Shown here in pieces: positions 16,960 through 25,461 of a stretch of DNA of 47,118 bases. This DNA is from Bacteroidota bacterium. GTDB taxonomy: Bacteria > Bacteroidota > Bacteroidia > Palsa-965. Below the pieces are notes generated by a model. That model was given only the letters and a program-made list of their open reading frames with translations. It ran no database searches and was not told the origin of the DNA. The stretch covers positions 1 through 47,118 of the forward strand of contig JABDCB010000017.1 of assembly GCA_013288325.1 (NCBI GenBank), written 5' to 3'. The translations under genes were made by a program, and so were the position numbers. Numbering within the stretch: the stretch's first letter is position 1; each line of letters starts with the position of its first letter.

Positions 16960-17553
16960 TCAACGCTTCATTTCCTGATCCATTATTACCTGGATGCGGC
17001 TGAAAGCCGAAAAGAGGTATTTAGGATTATCGTAAATTTTGGAAAGCATCATTCCCCCTTCCACCAGTGCAATGATTTCATAGGCGTAATCCATCGCATT
17101 GATCTTGTGGGTGAATTCCTTGTTTTGAATTCCCTCTTCAATAATATCGCTGAGCATCTGTGCCCAGTTTTTAATGCTTTTCTGTACTTCGGTTCTCAGG
17201 AAGGGGAGGTTGTCATCGGCTTCTACGGAGGCATTCAGAAAGGGGCACCCCCCGCGTTCGGCAATCGATTTCCAGTTTGTACGGTAGTAGCCTGCAAAGG
17301 CTCTCAGCTTTCCCGAGGCAGTATCTTTATGGGTGATCGAATCTTTCAGTCGTTTTTTTATTCCCGCTATATTATACCGGAATACTTCCAGGGCCACTTC
17401 ATCTTTGTTTTCAAAATTGCCGTAGATGGCGCCTTTGGTAAGACCGGTAGCTTCCAGCAAATCGGCCATAGACGTGCCGGCATACCCTTTGCGGTTGAAA
17501 ATCGGAGCCGATTTCTCAATGATGAATTCCCTTGTCTGTTCCGATTTTGTCAT
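16960..17553 (-). CDS. TetR/AcrR family transcriptional repressor
   Basis: Protein of 197 residues. The N-terminal domain has the TetR helix-turn-helix: AGTSMADLLEATGLTKGAIYGNFENKDEV, about residues 24-53. The C-terminal ligand domain contains a conserved ERGGCPFLNASVEAD segment of the subgroup that senses small electrophiles or acyl/aromatic compounds; the single Cys there could be the sensor, which is inference. Matching palindromes lie in its own promoter and before the downstream DUF2798 gene, so it probably represses itself and the thioesterase/thiolase group. Confidence 0.92.
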   Translation of the reverse strand: MTKSEQTREFIIEKSAPIFNRKGYAGTSMADLLEATGLTKGAIYGNFENKDEVALEVFRYNIAGIKKRLKDSITHKDTASGKLRAFAGYYRTNWKSIAERGGCPFLNASVEADDNLPFLRTEVQKSIKNWAQMLSDIIEEGIQNKEFTHKINAMDYAYEIIALVEGGMMLSKIYDNPKYLFSAFSRIQVIMDQEMKR

Positions 17554-17573
17554 GGCTCTTGCCCTTTCTTCAC

Positions 17574-17614
17574 CAAAGGTAGTAAAAATATACCAATTGG
17601 TATATTTTTACTAC
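17574..17614 (-). promoter_or_regulatory. TetR autoregulatory promoter with 36-bp perfect palindrome
   Basis: A perfect palindrome spans 17579-17614, core TATACCAATTGGTATA with arms extending to GTAGTAAAA. On the minus strand TACCTTTG (17574-17581), a perfect -7 box, overlaps its edge, so the palindrome covers the -33 to -7 region and a bound repressor would block RNA polymerase. It lies 26 bp upstream of the TetR start codon. Confidence 0.85.
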
Positions 17615-17645
17615 GCTTATTTTTTCAACAGATCAAACGCACTGT

Positions 17646-18062
17646 TCAGGCCGTAAAATGTGCTTCCGAGGTAATGGGAATATTCAGCACTTTGGAAATC
17701 AGACAGTTTTTTTCCGCTTCCTTGGTCACCGCGGTAAAATCCTCGGCGCTGATGCCTGCCACTTTTCCGGTAATGGACAGATGCACGGAAATAATTTTGG
17801 GTCCTTCCATGGATACACTTGCTTCGGTATCTAAAGCCGAAGGGTTTAAGCCTTTGGCCGACAGGAGGGAGCTAACCGCCATGGTAAAACAGCCGGCATG
17901 AGCGGCAGCCAGCAACTCTTCGGGATTGGTGCCCTGCACCCCCTCGCCAAAGCGGGTTTTGAAGCTGTATACCGTATTGTTTAAAATGCCGCTGGGGGCG
18001 GTAAGGGTTCCGGATCCTTCCTTGAGGGTTCCTGCCCAATGTGCTTTTGCAGTACGTTTCAT
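17646..18062 (-). CDS. OsmC family peroxiredoxin
   Basis: Protein of 138 residues that should reduce organic hydroperoxides. It carries the two redox cysteines of the family, the peroxidatic one in AAHAGCFTMAVS and the resolving one in EKNCLISK, and the N-terminal KAHWAGTLKEGSGTL strand. The length is normal for OsmC/Ohr proteins, and the motif spacing favours the OsmC branch. It is followed by the palindrome in front of the TetR gene and preceded by pirin, a stress-related neighbourhood. Confidence 0.92.
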   Translation of the reverse strand: MKRTAKAHWAGTLKEGSGTLTAPSGILNNTVYSFKTRFGEGVQGTNPEELLAAAHAGCFTMAVSSLLSAKGLNPSALDTEASVSMEGPKIISVHLSITGKVAGISAEDFTAVTKEAEKNCLISKVLNIPITSEAHFTA

Positions 18063-18116
18063 GGTTGTAATAAATGTTTAAGATTTATAATTAATTGTAT
18101 GCTTTAATATCCTGGT

Positions 18117-18995
18117 TTAATCTTCCAGGTGTCCAAATTTACCACTATTATAATCATCAATAGCTTCCATGATTTCCTTTCGGGTGTTCATCACAAAAGG
18201 TCCCTGGGCGGCAATCGGTTCATGGATAGGCTCACCGCTCAGCACCAGCACCACAGCATCTTCGCTGGCATGAACGGTAAACGATTCTCCGTCATTTTCA
18301 AACAGGACAAAGTGATTCACCGGAACATCTTCGGTATCATTTACCTTGACACTTCCTTCTATAACCAGCAGTGCCGTATTATAGGTTTGGGGAAAGGAGA
18401 AGGTGGTGTCTGCACCCTTGTTCAGTTTGGCATTCAGCAGGTGTACTGGAGTAAAAGTAGTTGCTGCTCCTTTCACACCATTGTATTCACCGGCAATCAC
18501 TTCAATCACTCCTTTGTTATCGGGCAGGGTAAATTTGCTGATCTGCTCTTTTGTCAGGCCCTGATATTTGGGTTTGGACATTTTATCCTTAGCAGGCAGG
18601 TTTACCCATAGCTGTACCATCTGGAAATCGCCACCGCTTTTGCTGAAGTTTTCTTCATGAAACTCCTTATGTAAAATACCCGAAGCGGCTGTCATCCATT
18701 GTACTTCCCCTTCTCCTATCACCCCGCTGTTGCCGGCACTGTCGTGATGGGCCACCTTGCCTTTATAGGCAATGGTAACCGTTTCAAAACCGCGATGAGG
18801 GTGAACACCAACCCCTTTGGGCACTTCTGAAGGCGGAAAATAAAATTTGGAGTTATAATCCAGCATGATAAAGGGGGTCATGCGTTCCATATTCAGACGG
18901 TAGGCGCCTGGGATAAAGTTGTGAACCCGGAACCCATCGCCTACATAATGCGGTTCGCGGGGTGGTACCACTACTTCAATAGTTCTCTTTTTCAT
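18117..18995 (-). CDS. Pirin family protein
   Basis: Bicupin protein of 292 residues. The N-terminal cupin holds the metal ligands in GVHPHRGFETVTI and in HHDSAGNSGVIGEGEVQWMTAASGILHKEFHEE, matching the His/His/His/Glu iron site of pirins. Bacterial pirins include quercetin dioxygenases and redox-linked regulators; the role here is unknown. It sits upstream of OsmC on the same strand (54-bp gap) and has its own promoter with a perfect palindrome. Confidence 0.93.
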   Translation of the reverse strand: MKKRTIEVVVPPREPHYVGDGFRVHNFIPGAYRLNMERMTPFIMLDYNSKFYFPPSEVPKGVGVHPHRGFETVTIAYKGKVAHHDSAGNSGVIGEGEVQWMTAASGILHKEFHEENFSKSGGDFQMVQLWVNLPAKDKMSKPKYQGLTKEQISKFTLPDNKGVIEVIAGEYNGVKGAATTFTPVHLLNAKLNKGADTTFSFPQTYNTALLVIEGSVKVNDTEDVPVNHFVLFENDGESFTVHASEDAVVLVLSGEPIHEPIAAQGPFVMNTRKEIMEAIDDYNSGKFGHLED

Positions 18996-19018
18996 AATAA
19001 TATGGTTTTAATACACGA

Positions 19019-19045
19019 CAAAAGTACATCCCTTTAAAGGGATGT
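19019..19045 (-). promoter_or_regulatory. Pirin promoter with 20-bp perfect palindrome
   Basis: The minus strand carries TACTTTTG (19019-19026), a perfect -7 box, and immediately upstream the perfect palindrome ACATCCCTTTAAAGGGATGT (19026-19045). The palindrome fills the -33/-7 spacer, a repressor-like position. The nearby AraC gene is a candidate regulator, although AraC proteins usually prefer direct repeats. Confidence 0.7.
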
Positions 19046-19091
19046 GCATTGATCTATGATAAGAAATGAGGGGGAGGGGTACAGCGGGAGC

Positions 19092-19976
19092 TTAATTAGC
19101 CCCGGAATTATACATTTTCCGGAATTCCAACGGGGTCAGACCACATTTCTTTTTGAATAAACGCGAGAAATAGTGCATATCGGCATAGCCGACGTTTTCC
19201 GAAACCTGAGAAACAGAAGCCTTGGTAAAAACGAGTATTCGTTTGGCTTCCACCATGGTACGTTCTATGATCATTTCCGTGGCCGTTTTATTGATTGTTT
19301 CCTTGCAGATCCGGTTCAGATGTTTTTCGCTCAGATGCAACAGATCGGCATATTCACCGGCCGATTTTATCTTTTTAAAATGTTTATCGATCAGACTTTC
19401 AAATCGTCTCCTGCTGGATAGAAAATTTTGATTCTGAACTTTCCTTTTGGAATCCGGGAGATACAACCGGGTAAAATCGATATACAACAAATCCAGCAAC
19501 GCCCCTATGCGTTGAAACTTCATGAGATTGTCGTTTCTATACTCGTTAAGAATATCGTGAAACAGAGACTCTGTGATAGCGCGATCCCTGCCCTCCAGCA
19601 TAATAAACGGGTCGTTGTAAAGAGAGCAGTAAAAAGGAAAATCAAGCAAGGATACCCCACTGGCATTGAGATTAAAGAAACTCCGTGTATGAAAAAAAAT
19701 ATACCCGTCTGCATCCGGCGAGAGGGTCCAGCTATGTGCTTTACCCGGACAGATCAGGAAAACAGAGCCGGGAGTTACATCATAATCCATAAAATCAATG
19801 CGGTGCGTACCGGTTCCTTTTGTACACAGGAATATAAAGAAGAAGTTGTGCTTATGAGGCTTGAGAATGAATTCATGTTGTTTGAAATGTTCCTGCCAGG
19901 TATTGACATAGATATCGGCTGTCTTACCGAGGTAGTGGAATTGCTCTATGTCATAAACAGGGAGTATGGTTTGCAT
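19092..19976 (-). CDS. AraC family transcriptional regulator
   Basis: Protein of 294 residues counting from the ATG at 19976 (an ATG at 19982 adds two). The N-terminal cupin-like sensor includes LKPHKHNFFFIFLCTKGTGTHRIDF, and the C-terminal AraC domain has two helix-turn-helix units: SAGEYADLLHLSEKHLNRICKE and VSQVSENVGYADMHYFSRLFKKKCGLTPLEFRK. Ligand unknown. A TATATTTG box (19980-19987, minus strand) with TTTG 18 bp further upstream lies so close to the start codon that the mRNA could be almost leaderless. It faces the pirin gene's promoter and may control it. Confidence 0.9.
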   Translation of the reverse strand: MQTILPVYDIEQFHYLGKTADIYVNTWQEHFKQHEFILKPHKHNFFFIFLCTKGTGTHRIDFMDYDVTPGSVFLICPGKAHSWTLSPDADGYIFFHTRSFFNLNASGVSLLDFPFYCSLYNDPFIMLEGRDRAITESLFHDILNEYRNDNLMKFQRIGALLDLLYIDFTRLYLPDSKRKVQNQNFLSSRRRFESLIDKHFKKIKSAGEYADLLHLSEKHLNRICKETINKTATEMIIERTMVEAKRILVFTKASVSQVSENVGYADMHYFSRLFKKKCGLTPLEFRKMYNSGAN

Positions 19977-20206
19977 AAGCAAATATAAAAAAAGCGTGTT
20001 AAGTCCAAAAAGAAGCGTGAAAGAGACTCAGGAAACGCAGTCTGATGGTGGAACTTTGTATACAGAAAACAATCCCGGAAATCGTATATAAAGTACAGCA
20101 GACGGCTTTCACTATTCCGCCGGTTCTGAATTCCCTGATACAAGGAGGAAGCAAGGTTTCGGGAATTGTTTTTTAGTACCGCAAAGATGCGGAAGAAAAT
20201 AATACC

Positions 20207-20407
20207 ATGAACAATATTAAAGTAATACTGAAACAACAAGGACGATCGCAGGCGTGGCTTGCGGAGAACATAGAGAAGAGCTATGTAGTAACAACCAACT
20301 ATTGCAACAACAAAACCCAGCCGAGTTTGGCCACACTTTACCGGATAGCTGCTGTACTGGAAATAGATGTGAAGGATTTGGTAGGAGCTGTTGAGGACAA
20401 TAAATAG
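20207..20407 (+). CDS. Small XRE-family helix-turn-helix protein
   Basis: DNA-binding protein of 66 residues consisting of little more than one Cro/CI-type helix-turn-helix: MNNIKVILKQQGRSQAWLAENIEKSYVVTTNYCNNKTQPSLATLYRIAAVLEIDVKDLV. Such minimal XRE proteins in Bacteroidota often sit in front of other genes as local regulators. It is 27 bp upstream of the sensor kinase gene and probably in its operon, which suggests joint control. Target unknown. Confidence 0.85.
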   Translation: MNNIKVILKQQGRSQAWLAENIEKSYVVTTNYCNNKTQPSLATLYRIAAVLEIDVKDLVGAVEDNK

Positions 20408-20434
20408 GCGGCAAAACTAACACAGCTTTCGGCA

Positions 20435-22219
20435 ATGACTTTATTTGGAGTGACGGACGTACATATTCAGCACGGGAGCCTGGTTCTTCTTTTCCTGGTT
20501 CCATTGCTGATCAATATCGGTATCCTGTTCATCGTACTGATCACGCTTCCGAATAACAGAACAAATTCCAGCTTCCTGATATTTGTTTTTCTGTTGATCC
20601 TGTGGCAACTGTCGGATGGCATTATGCGAATCTGCCCGACGGAACAAGCTGCCATACCCTGGGCCAGGATATCGGAAGCAATCATTTTGTTTGTGACTCC
20701 TTTTGCCTTGTTGTTTGGGCTAAGATTTGCCCGGTGGCATAAAAAAGTGAACCCGGCACTGTTGTTTGTCGGTCTGTTTTTGATGCCTGTTTTGTTTCTG
20801 CTGGGTATTTCGGTTCACGATAATGGGTTTACGCTTTTAAAGTCGGAATACTGGAACTGGGTCGTCAATCCGAAACACACCGATTTTATATATGCATTGT
20901 ATGGCTGGATAGCGTTGCACGGGTTTGTGTGTATGCTCCTTTTTGGGTTTATCTATTTTAAAAAGAGGAAGGACCCTCAAACGGCTACTCCTGCATTACT
21001 ATTTGCCCTGGGATTTACCATGCCTACCATAGGGGGAATTGTTTGTCAGGTTATTGGCCCTTTACTGTTTCACACCGATGATATTCCGGTTACGGCTCTT
21101 CTGGTCACTATTTTCTCCGCTTTATCATTAGTGGCCATTACCAAATATCAATTGCTGGATTATTCACCCCGCCACCAATGGAAGAATCTGGTGAGTCTGA
21201 CCAGTGAGGGGATCCTGATAGTAAACAGGGAAGATCGGATTATGTATGCCAATGAATGCTTTTGTCAGCTGTCGGGATATACGTATAAGGAGCTGGAAGG
21301 AAAACCGGCAAGCGGGATATTACCGGACAGACCGAAGATTAAAATGGATAGAGAGGAATCCGTGAAGGCAGGAAACAATCCATATGATAAAAAGGAAATA
21401 CAGCTGATCACCAAAGGAGGACAAAAAATGTGGACCCTTTTCAGTGGCTCGCCCTATCTCGACTCCAAAGGCAATCAGATTGGTTGTATGGGAATTTATA
21501 CGAATATAGAAGCGCTTAAGACCACCGAAAAATTACTGGAAGTAAAGGTACAGGAGCTGAACTTGTTTTTTTATAAAGCATCTCATGATCTGAAAGCTCC
21601 TGCAGCCAGCATTAAGGGATTGGTATCCTTGTATAAAATCAGCAGAGATCCCCTTTCCGAAGTTATTATAAATGCGATTGAGCAAAGTGCAAACAAGTTG
21701 ATAGAAACAACGGACCGGCTTTCACAAATAGCTATTATTTCAGAAAGGGTACCCGAGCACAGGGAAATCTCCTGGATGAATATGATCGATACGATTCTGG
21801 AGAAAATTTATGAAGGACAGGATTGCTGTTCCTGCAAAAGCGTAATAAAGATGACAGGACCATTTTATTCCGATAGTTACCTGATGGATTTGATATTCCG
21901 GATAGCGTTGGTGAACGCCTTTACCTATCGTAAAGACAGCAGGGAGGAATGTAAGGTACATGTTAATGTGGTGCAGGAAATAAGCGGTGTAAGTATCCGA
22001 ATTGCCGACAACGGGTGTGGTATACCGGAAGAACTGAGAAGAAATATTTTCACCTTGTTTTGCAGAGGAGAAGGTCGCTCAGGTATTGGTTTGGGTCTCT
22101 ATACGCTCAAACTGGCGGTTGACAAATTAGGGGGACAGGTTTCTTTGAATAGCGAACCGGGCCGGGGTACAGAACTTCACGTGAAGATTCCCTTCGATGG
22201 CACCCCCTCCCCTTACTGA
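20435..22219 (+). CDS. Sensor histidine kinase with N-terminal multi-TM and PAS domains
   Basis: Protein of 594 residues. Residues about 15-240 contain about seven hydrophobic segments (histidine-kinase 7TM sensor type). A PAS domain follows (LTSEGILIVNREDRIMYANECFCQLSGYTYKELEG), then the dimerisation domain with phospho-acceptor His384 in FYKASHDLKAPAASIKGL, and a GHKL ATPase domain with N-box (ALVNAFTYRK), G1 box IADNGCGIP and G2-type GIGLGLYTLK. It transfers phosphate to a response regulator; none is adjacent, so the partner is elsewhere. It ends converging on the unknown gene at 22256. Confidence 0.93.
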   Translation: MTLFGVTDVHIQHGSLVLLFLVPLLINIGILFIVLITLPNNRTNSSFLIFVFLLILWQLSDGIMRICPTEQAAIPWARISEAIILFVTPFALLFGLRFARWHKKVNPALLFVGLFLMPVLFLLGISVHDNGFTLLKSEYWNWVVNPKHTDFIYALYGWIALHGFVCMLLFGFIYFKKRKDPQTATPALLFALGFTMPTIGGIVCQVIGPLLFHTDDIPVTALLVTIFSALSLVAITKYQLLDYSPRHQWKNLVSLTSEGILIVNREDRIMYANECFCQLSGYTYKELEGKPASGILPDRPKIKMDREESVKAGNNPYDKKEIQLITKGGQKMWTLFSGSPYLDSKGNQIGCMGIYTNIEALKTTEKLLEVKVQELNLFFYKASHDLKAPAASIKGLVSLYKISRDPLSEVIINAIEQSANKLIETTDRLSQIAIISERVPEHREISWMNMIDTILEKIYEGQDCCSCKSVIKMTGPFYSDSYLMDLIFRIALVNAFTYRKDSREECKVHVNVVQEISGVSIRIADNGCGIPEELRRNIFTLFCRGEGRSGIGLGLYTLKLAVDKLGGQVSLNSEPGRGTELHVKIPFDGTPSPY

Positions 22220-22255
22220 GCTCTTTATCACCCTTTGAAGGGGGATATAGAGTAT

Positions 22256-22696
22256 TTAAATCCCCGTTAACCCATGTATAGGCAAAGGGAACAGAAAATC
22301 CTCTATCACACTGTGTTCGGCTTGTTTCACGTGGGCTGCGTATTTGGTAAGGCTTTCATGAAGGGTAGCGGCAAAGGGAGATTTTAACTTACCGATCAGG
22401 GTATTGACGGTCTTTATTTCTTCCTTCAGTGCGTCCCTGTTGATAGTACCCGATGGGGCATATTTTTTTGAGAGGGACTCGAAATTACAGGTAAAGGTTT
22501 TTTCTACCTCGTTGTAATAATCGATGAGCAGGGGATTGGCGGTAAAGGTTTTCAGATGGGCCAGTTGTATAGCATCTGCTTTTTGAGCGGCCTTTACTTC
22601 GGGGTCTGGGGAAGTGGACAATAACGATACCAGGACAGGGGCCTGGAAGAGCAGTTCTTTTTCTTTTGCAGAAAGCGTTTCAAATTCGTTCATCAT
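22256..22696 (-). CDS. Helical protein of unknown function
   Basis: Predicted soluble protein of about 146 residues. I place the start at MMNEFETLSAKEKELL (ATG at 22696 or 22693) because upstream in-frame sequence overlaps the neighbouring gene. It is almost entirely helical, and a segment NFESLSKKYAPSGTINRDALKEEIKTVNTLI could form a long amphipathic helix. I do not recognise a family. It follows the secreted helical protein by 52 bp on the same strand and probably shares its transcript. Confidence 0.55.
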   Translation of the reverse strand: MMNEFETLSAKEKELLFQAPVLVSLLSTSPDPEVKAAQKADAIQLAHLKTFTANPLLIDYYNEVEKTFTCNFESLSKKYAPSGTINRDALKEEIKTVNTLIGKLKSPFAATLHESLTKYAAHVKQAEHSVIEDFLFPLPIHGLTGI

Positions 22697-22748
22697 CGTG
22701 TTGAATATAAATACCTGAAATTTCGGAAGATCTCCCAGGGCTCTGTTT

Positions 22749-23414
22749 TTATTTATTTGCAATGGGTTCAAATTTTTCGGGAAACTGTTTGACAATGCCA
22801 TCGCTGAACATATCAGCCATGAGAAGGATTCTGGCGTTAATTTTATCAAAAGCCATCACATCTCCGTCATAGTTCTTTACCAGGCGTTGCTCGGCCTCAT
22901 CGGTAGTGATTTGCAGGTGTTCTTTCATCATCATCTTCATATCGATCAGCGCCCAGGCATGATTGAGTTTGCAGAGGTATGCGGAGAGCTCGTCGGCATT
23001 GGCATACCATCTTTTGTTGGCTTCATCAAGCGCAGCTGTATTCTTGGTTTTGCTGGCCTTTATCACCTCAAAGGAAATATTGATATGCGCCATCAGGATG
23101 GTGGTGAGATGATTACCGGCATCATCCCCATAATAGGTTTTAAAAACATTGCCTATATCCGTTTGGTTTTGCAGCAGACGGGATTCGGCCTGGGCGGTGC
23201 CTGGCAGGTCATCAACGAGACAAAGAATTACATTCCGTGTCCAGGTTACATGTTCTTCCCATACTTTACGCATGGTTTGATTCAGTGTTATTCGTAAGTC
23301 AGTTGCAGAGCCGGAATTAGAAATCTGCGTTTTGGGTTGCATTACCGGCTGAGCAGAGCTGATGGTAGCGAATAACATTATAAGTGGTAAACAAGCGGTT
23401 AATTTTTTCATCAT
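22749..23414 (-). CDS. Secreted helical protein of unknown function
   Basis: Protein of 221 residues with a clear signal peptide (MMKKLTACLPLIMLFATISSAQ; the ATG at 23414 or 23411 could start it). The mature part is a helical bundle with a conserved-looking core RKVWEEHVTWTRNVILCLVDDLP, then LLQNQTDIGNVFKTYYGDDAGNHLTTILMAHI. Similar helical proteins exist in Bacillus and Bacteroidota without a known function; the His residues in EEHVTWTR and AHI could be metal ligands, which is speculation. It begins the minus-strand pair with the gene at 22256. Confidence 0.6.
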   Translation of the reverse strand: MMKKLTACLPLIMLFATISSAQPVMQPKTQISNSGSATDLRITLNQTMRKVWEEHVTWTRNVILCLVDDLPGTAQAESRLLQNQTDIGNVFKTYYGDDAGNHLTTILMAHINISFEVIKASKTKNTAALDEANKRWYANADELSAYLCKLNHAWALIDMKMMMKEHLQITTDEAEQRLVKNYDGDVMAFDKINARILLMADMFSDGIVKQFPEKFEPIANK

Positions 23415-23659
23415 GGATTATTGAAAACCATTGTCAGAATCAGAATATGCATGTTTCTATGGATATCAATTCATTGTCAGGACAAAGGTGGCCTTTTCGC
23501 AACCGGAAAGCATTACAAAACTCTTGGTTAGAATTGCATATTTCCCATTTCTTCCTGGTTTATGTCCTTATCTCCCCAATCAGGGAGGGTTCTATACAAA
23601 GGGATAGAAAAGTGTAAGTTAATATCGGACTTATGTAACATTCTATGTCAGGGGATATC

Positions 23660-23667
23660 TAATTTTG
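23660..23667 (+). promoter_or_regulatory. -7 box upstream of the phasin-like gene
   Basis: TAATTTTG matches TAnnTTTG and lies about 69 bp before the start codon at 23736. The rest of the 320-bp gap shows nothing else: the divergent gene at 22749 has no clear box here. Confidence 0.45.
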
Positions 23668-23735
23668 TGATAGATAACAGGAACACTGACCCATGTATCC
23701 GGTTCGAAGAAATAAATCGTTTAAAAACAGCTATC

Positions 23736-24338
23736 ATGGAATTCTCACACGACGGAAAAATGGAAAAAGGAAAGCATATTTTGGGTAAAGATGAGAAACG
23801 TCCTGCCGCATCGGCTGAAAACGTTCACCGGTTCAATACTCAGCCGGTTAATGAAGCGTTGAATATTAATAAAGAAAGTGTAAATTCGATCATGGATAAG
23901 AAGCCGGAAGAAAAGGCAGATCCCAGGACAGAAAATACAAACGGGCATTCCTTTACCAAGCCTGTTGAAAAAGCAGAAGATGCCATGGATATGATTACCC
24001 GTTCCTATGCAAAACTGATGAAGATAAATGCTGATTTCAATAAGGAACTGATGGCGCTCATCAAGGATTCAAAAGTGACAGGCGGTGCGGAGATGATGGA
24101 TCTGATACAGAAAAACCTGGAAGCATCGGGTAAACTGGCCATGAACAATACCAATGAGATACTCGGATGGTACCATAAACATACAGACCTGGCTCAATCG
24201 TTCAATACTCAGTTTATGGACAATATGCGTATTCAGACGGAAGCGATACTGAAGATGCAGCATAAAGGACTGGACGTATTTACCGAATGGGCATCGGATT
24301 GGTGGGCTCCAACCGACAAGGAAGCGAAAAAAATGTAG
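23736..24338 (+). CDS. Phasin-like helical protein, function uncertain
   Basis: Protein of 200 residues; I start at the ATG at 23736 (MEFSHDGKMEKGKH). The first about 80 residues are polar, charged and probably disordered. The remainder (from DAMDMITRSYAKLMKINADFNKELMALIK to FTEWASDWWAP) is a long helical region with phasin-like spacing of hydrophobics, including NTNEILGWYHKHTDLAQSFNTQF. Phasins coat polyester granules; no polyhydroxyalkanoate genes are visible, so this is only a resemblance. The AI-2E gene begins 26 bp after its stop, suggesting one operon. Confidence 0.5.
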   Translation: MEFSHDGKMEKGKHILGKDEKRPAASAENVHRFNTQPVNEALNINKESVNSIMDKKPEEKADPRTENTNGHSFTKPVEKAEDAMDMITRSYAKLMKINADFNKELMALIKDSKVTGGAEMMDLIQKNLEASGKLAMNNTNEILGWYHKHTDLAQSFNTQFMDNMRIQTEAILKMQHKGLDVFTEWASDWWAPTDKEAKKM

Positions 24339-24363
24339 CGCGTTGAATTACCGGATCTAAGTT

Positions 24364-25437
24364 ATGCCACTGTATACCGCACACCAGCGAAAAAACATAT
24401 TTTTTGCCCTGATCCTGATATTGGGTGTATTCCTCTTGTTTTCCATGAAGGGCATTTTCACAGCTATTCTCGGAGCGATTGTATTGTATACCCTTTTCAA
24501 ACCCACCTATATCTGGCTTACTGATAGGCATAAGCTGGGCCGGTCGCTCAGCAGCCTCCTTGTTATTCTGATCACCTTTCTGCTCATCGTATTGCCGATG
24601 ATGTTGCTGACCTATCTGTTGGTAAACAAAATACAGCAGTTTCAAAAAGATCCTTCCGAAATAAGCCGTATTGTGGAGCGCATCAATGCCTATGCCGGTT
24701 CCAATTTTGATAAACCGGCACTCGTACAAAATGGAATAGAAAATATTTCAGCCTGGGCCCTGGGTTCCTTCTCTTCGGTAATTTCAGGAGCCTTTCAAAC
24801 ATTTATCACGCTTACCGTACTCTATTTCCTCCTGTACTTCATGTTATTCTCTCACGAGGAGTTTGAGCGTACGCTGATGAAATATCTTCCTTTTCCGGAA
24901 GAATCCAGTCTGCGTTTCGGAACAGAGCTCAAAAACATTACCTATTCCAATATCCTTGGTCAGGGGTTGATAGCGTTGAGTCAGGGAATTATAGTAGGAG
25001 TAGGGTTTCTCATATTCGGTATTCCCGATCCGCTTTTCTGGGGAATCATTTCCGTATTTGTTTGTTTTCTTCCTGTGGTGGGGGCGCCTATTATTATTGT
25101 GCCGGCCGGAATTGTGGAGCTGGCCTACGGACATACATTGGCCGGAGTAGGGATTATGATCTGGGGTCTGGCGCTGGTGGCGCTGATTGATAATTTTCTG
25201 CGCCTGTTTATTTCCCGAAAAATTGCAAAGACTCACCCCCTCATCACCATCATTGGCGTGGTGATAGGCGTTCCGATATTCGGGTTGCTGGGATTGGTGA
25301 TAGGTCCCTTGCTTCTGTCTTATTTCATACTGATGGTAATGATGTATGAAACACAGTATACTCATCCGGAAGAGAAAGAAGTACCCTCAACAGATACGAC
25401 CCCCAAGAAGCCATCCAATGATCCGTTTCTGAAATAA
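24364..25437 (+). CDS. AI-2E family transporter / permease
   Basis: Inner-membrane protein of 357 residues with about eight membrane segments. The family pattern is visible: an N-terminal pair of helices (FFALILILGVFLLFSMKGI), a soluble middle part, then ILGQGLIALSQGIIVGVGFLIFGIPDPLFWGIISVFVCFLPVVGAPIIIVPAG and the C-terminal LITIIGVVIGVPIFGLLGLVIGPLLL. The family includes TqsA and cation antiporters, so the transported substrate is not certain. It converges on ferritin with a shared terminator hairpin. Confidence 0.92.
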   Translation: MPLYTAHQRKNIFFALILILGVFLLFSMKGIFTAILGAIVLYTLFKPTYIWLTDRHKLGRSLSSLLVILITFLLIVLPMMLLTYLLVNKIQQFQKDPSEISRIVERINAYAGSNFDKPALVQNGIENISAWALGSFSSVISGAFQTFITLTVLYFLLYFMLFSHEEFERTLMKYLPFPEESSLRFGTELKNITYSNILGQGLIALSQGIIVGVGFLIFGIPDPLFWGIISVFVCFLPVVGAPIIIVPAGIVELAYGHTLAGVGIMIWGLALVALIDNFLRLFISRKIAKTHPLITIIGVVIGVPIFGLLGLVIGPLLLSYFILMVMMYETQYTHPEEKEVPSTDTTPKKPSNDPFLK

Positions 25438-25461
25438 AGAGAATCCGGTTAAGGATTCTCT
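25438..25461 (-). terminator. Terminator hairpin at the AI-2E / ferritin junction
   Basis: AGAGAATCC and GGATTCTCT pair around GGTTAA. The hairpin overlaps the ferritin stop codon. On the minus strand it is followed by TTTATTT, so it mainly serves ferritin; on the plus strand there is no T-run. Confidence 0.6.

Noticed and set aside
23736-24338. Confident assignment as a PHA phasin
   Set aside because: Only a general helical resemblance is visible, and no PHA synthase or related gene lies in the window.
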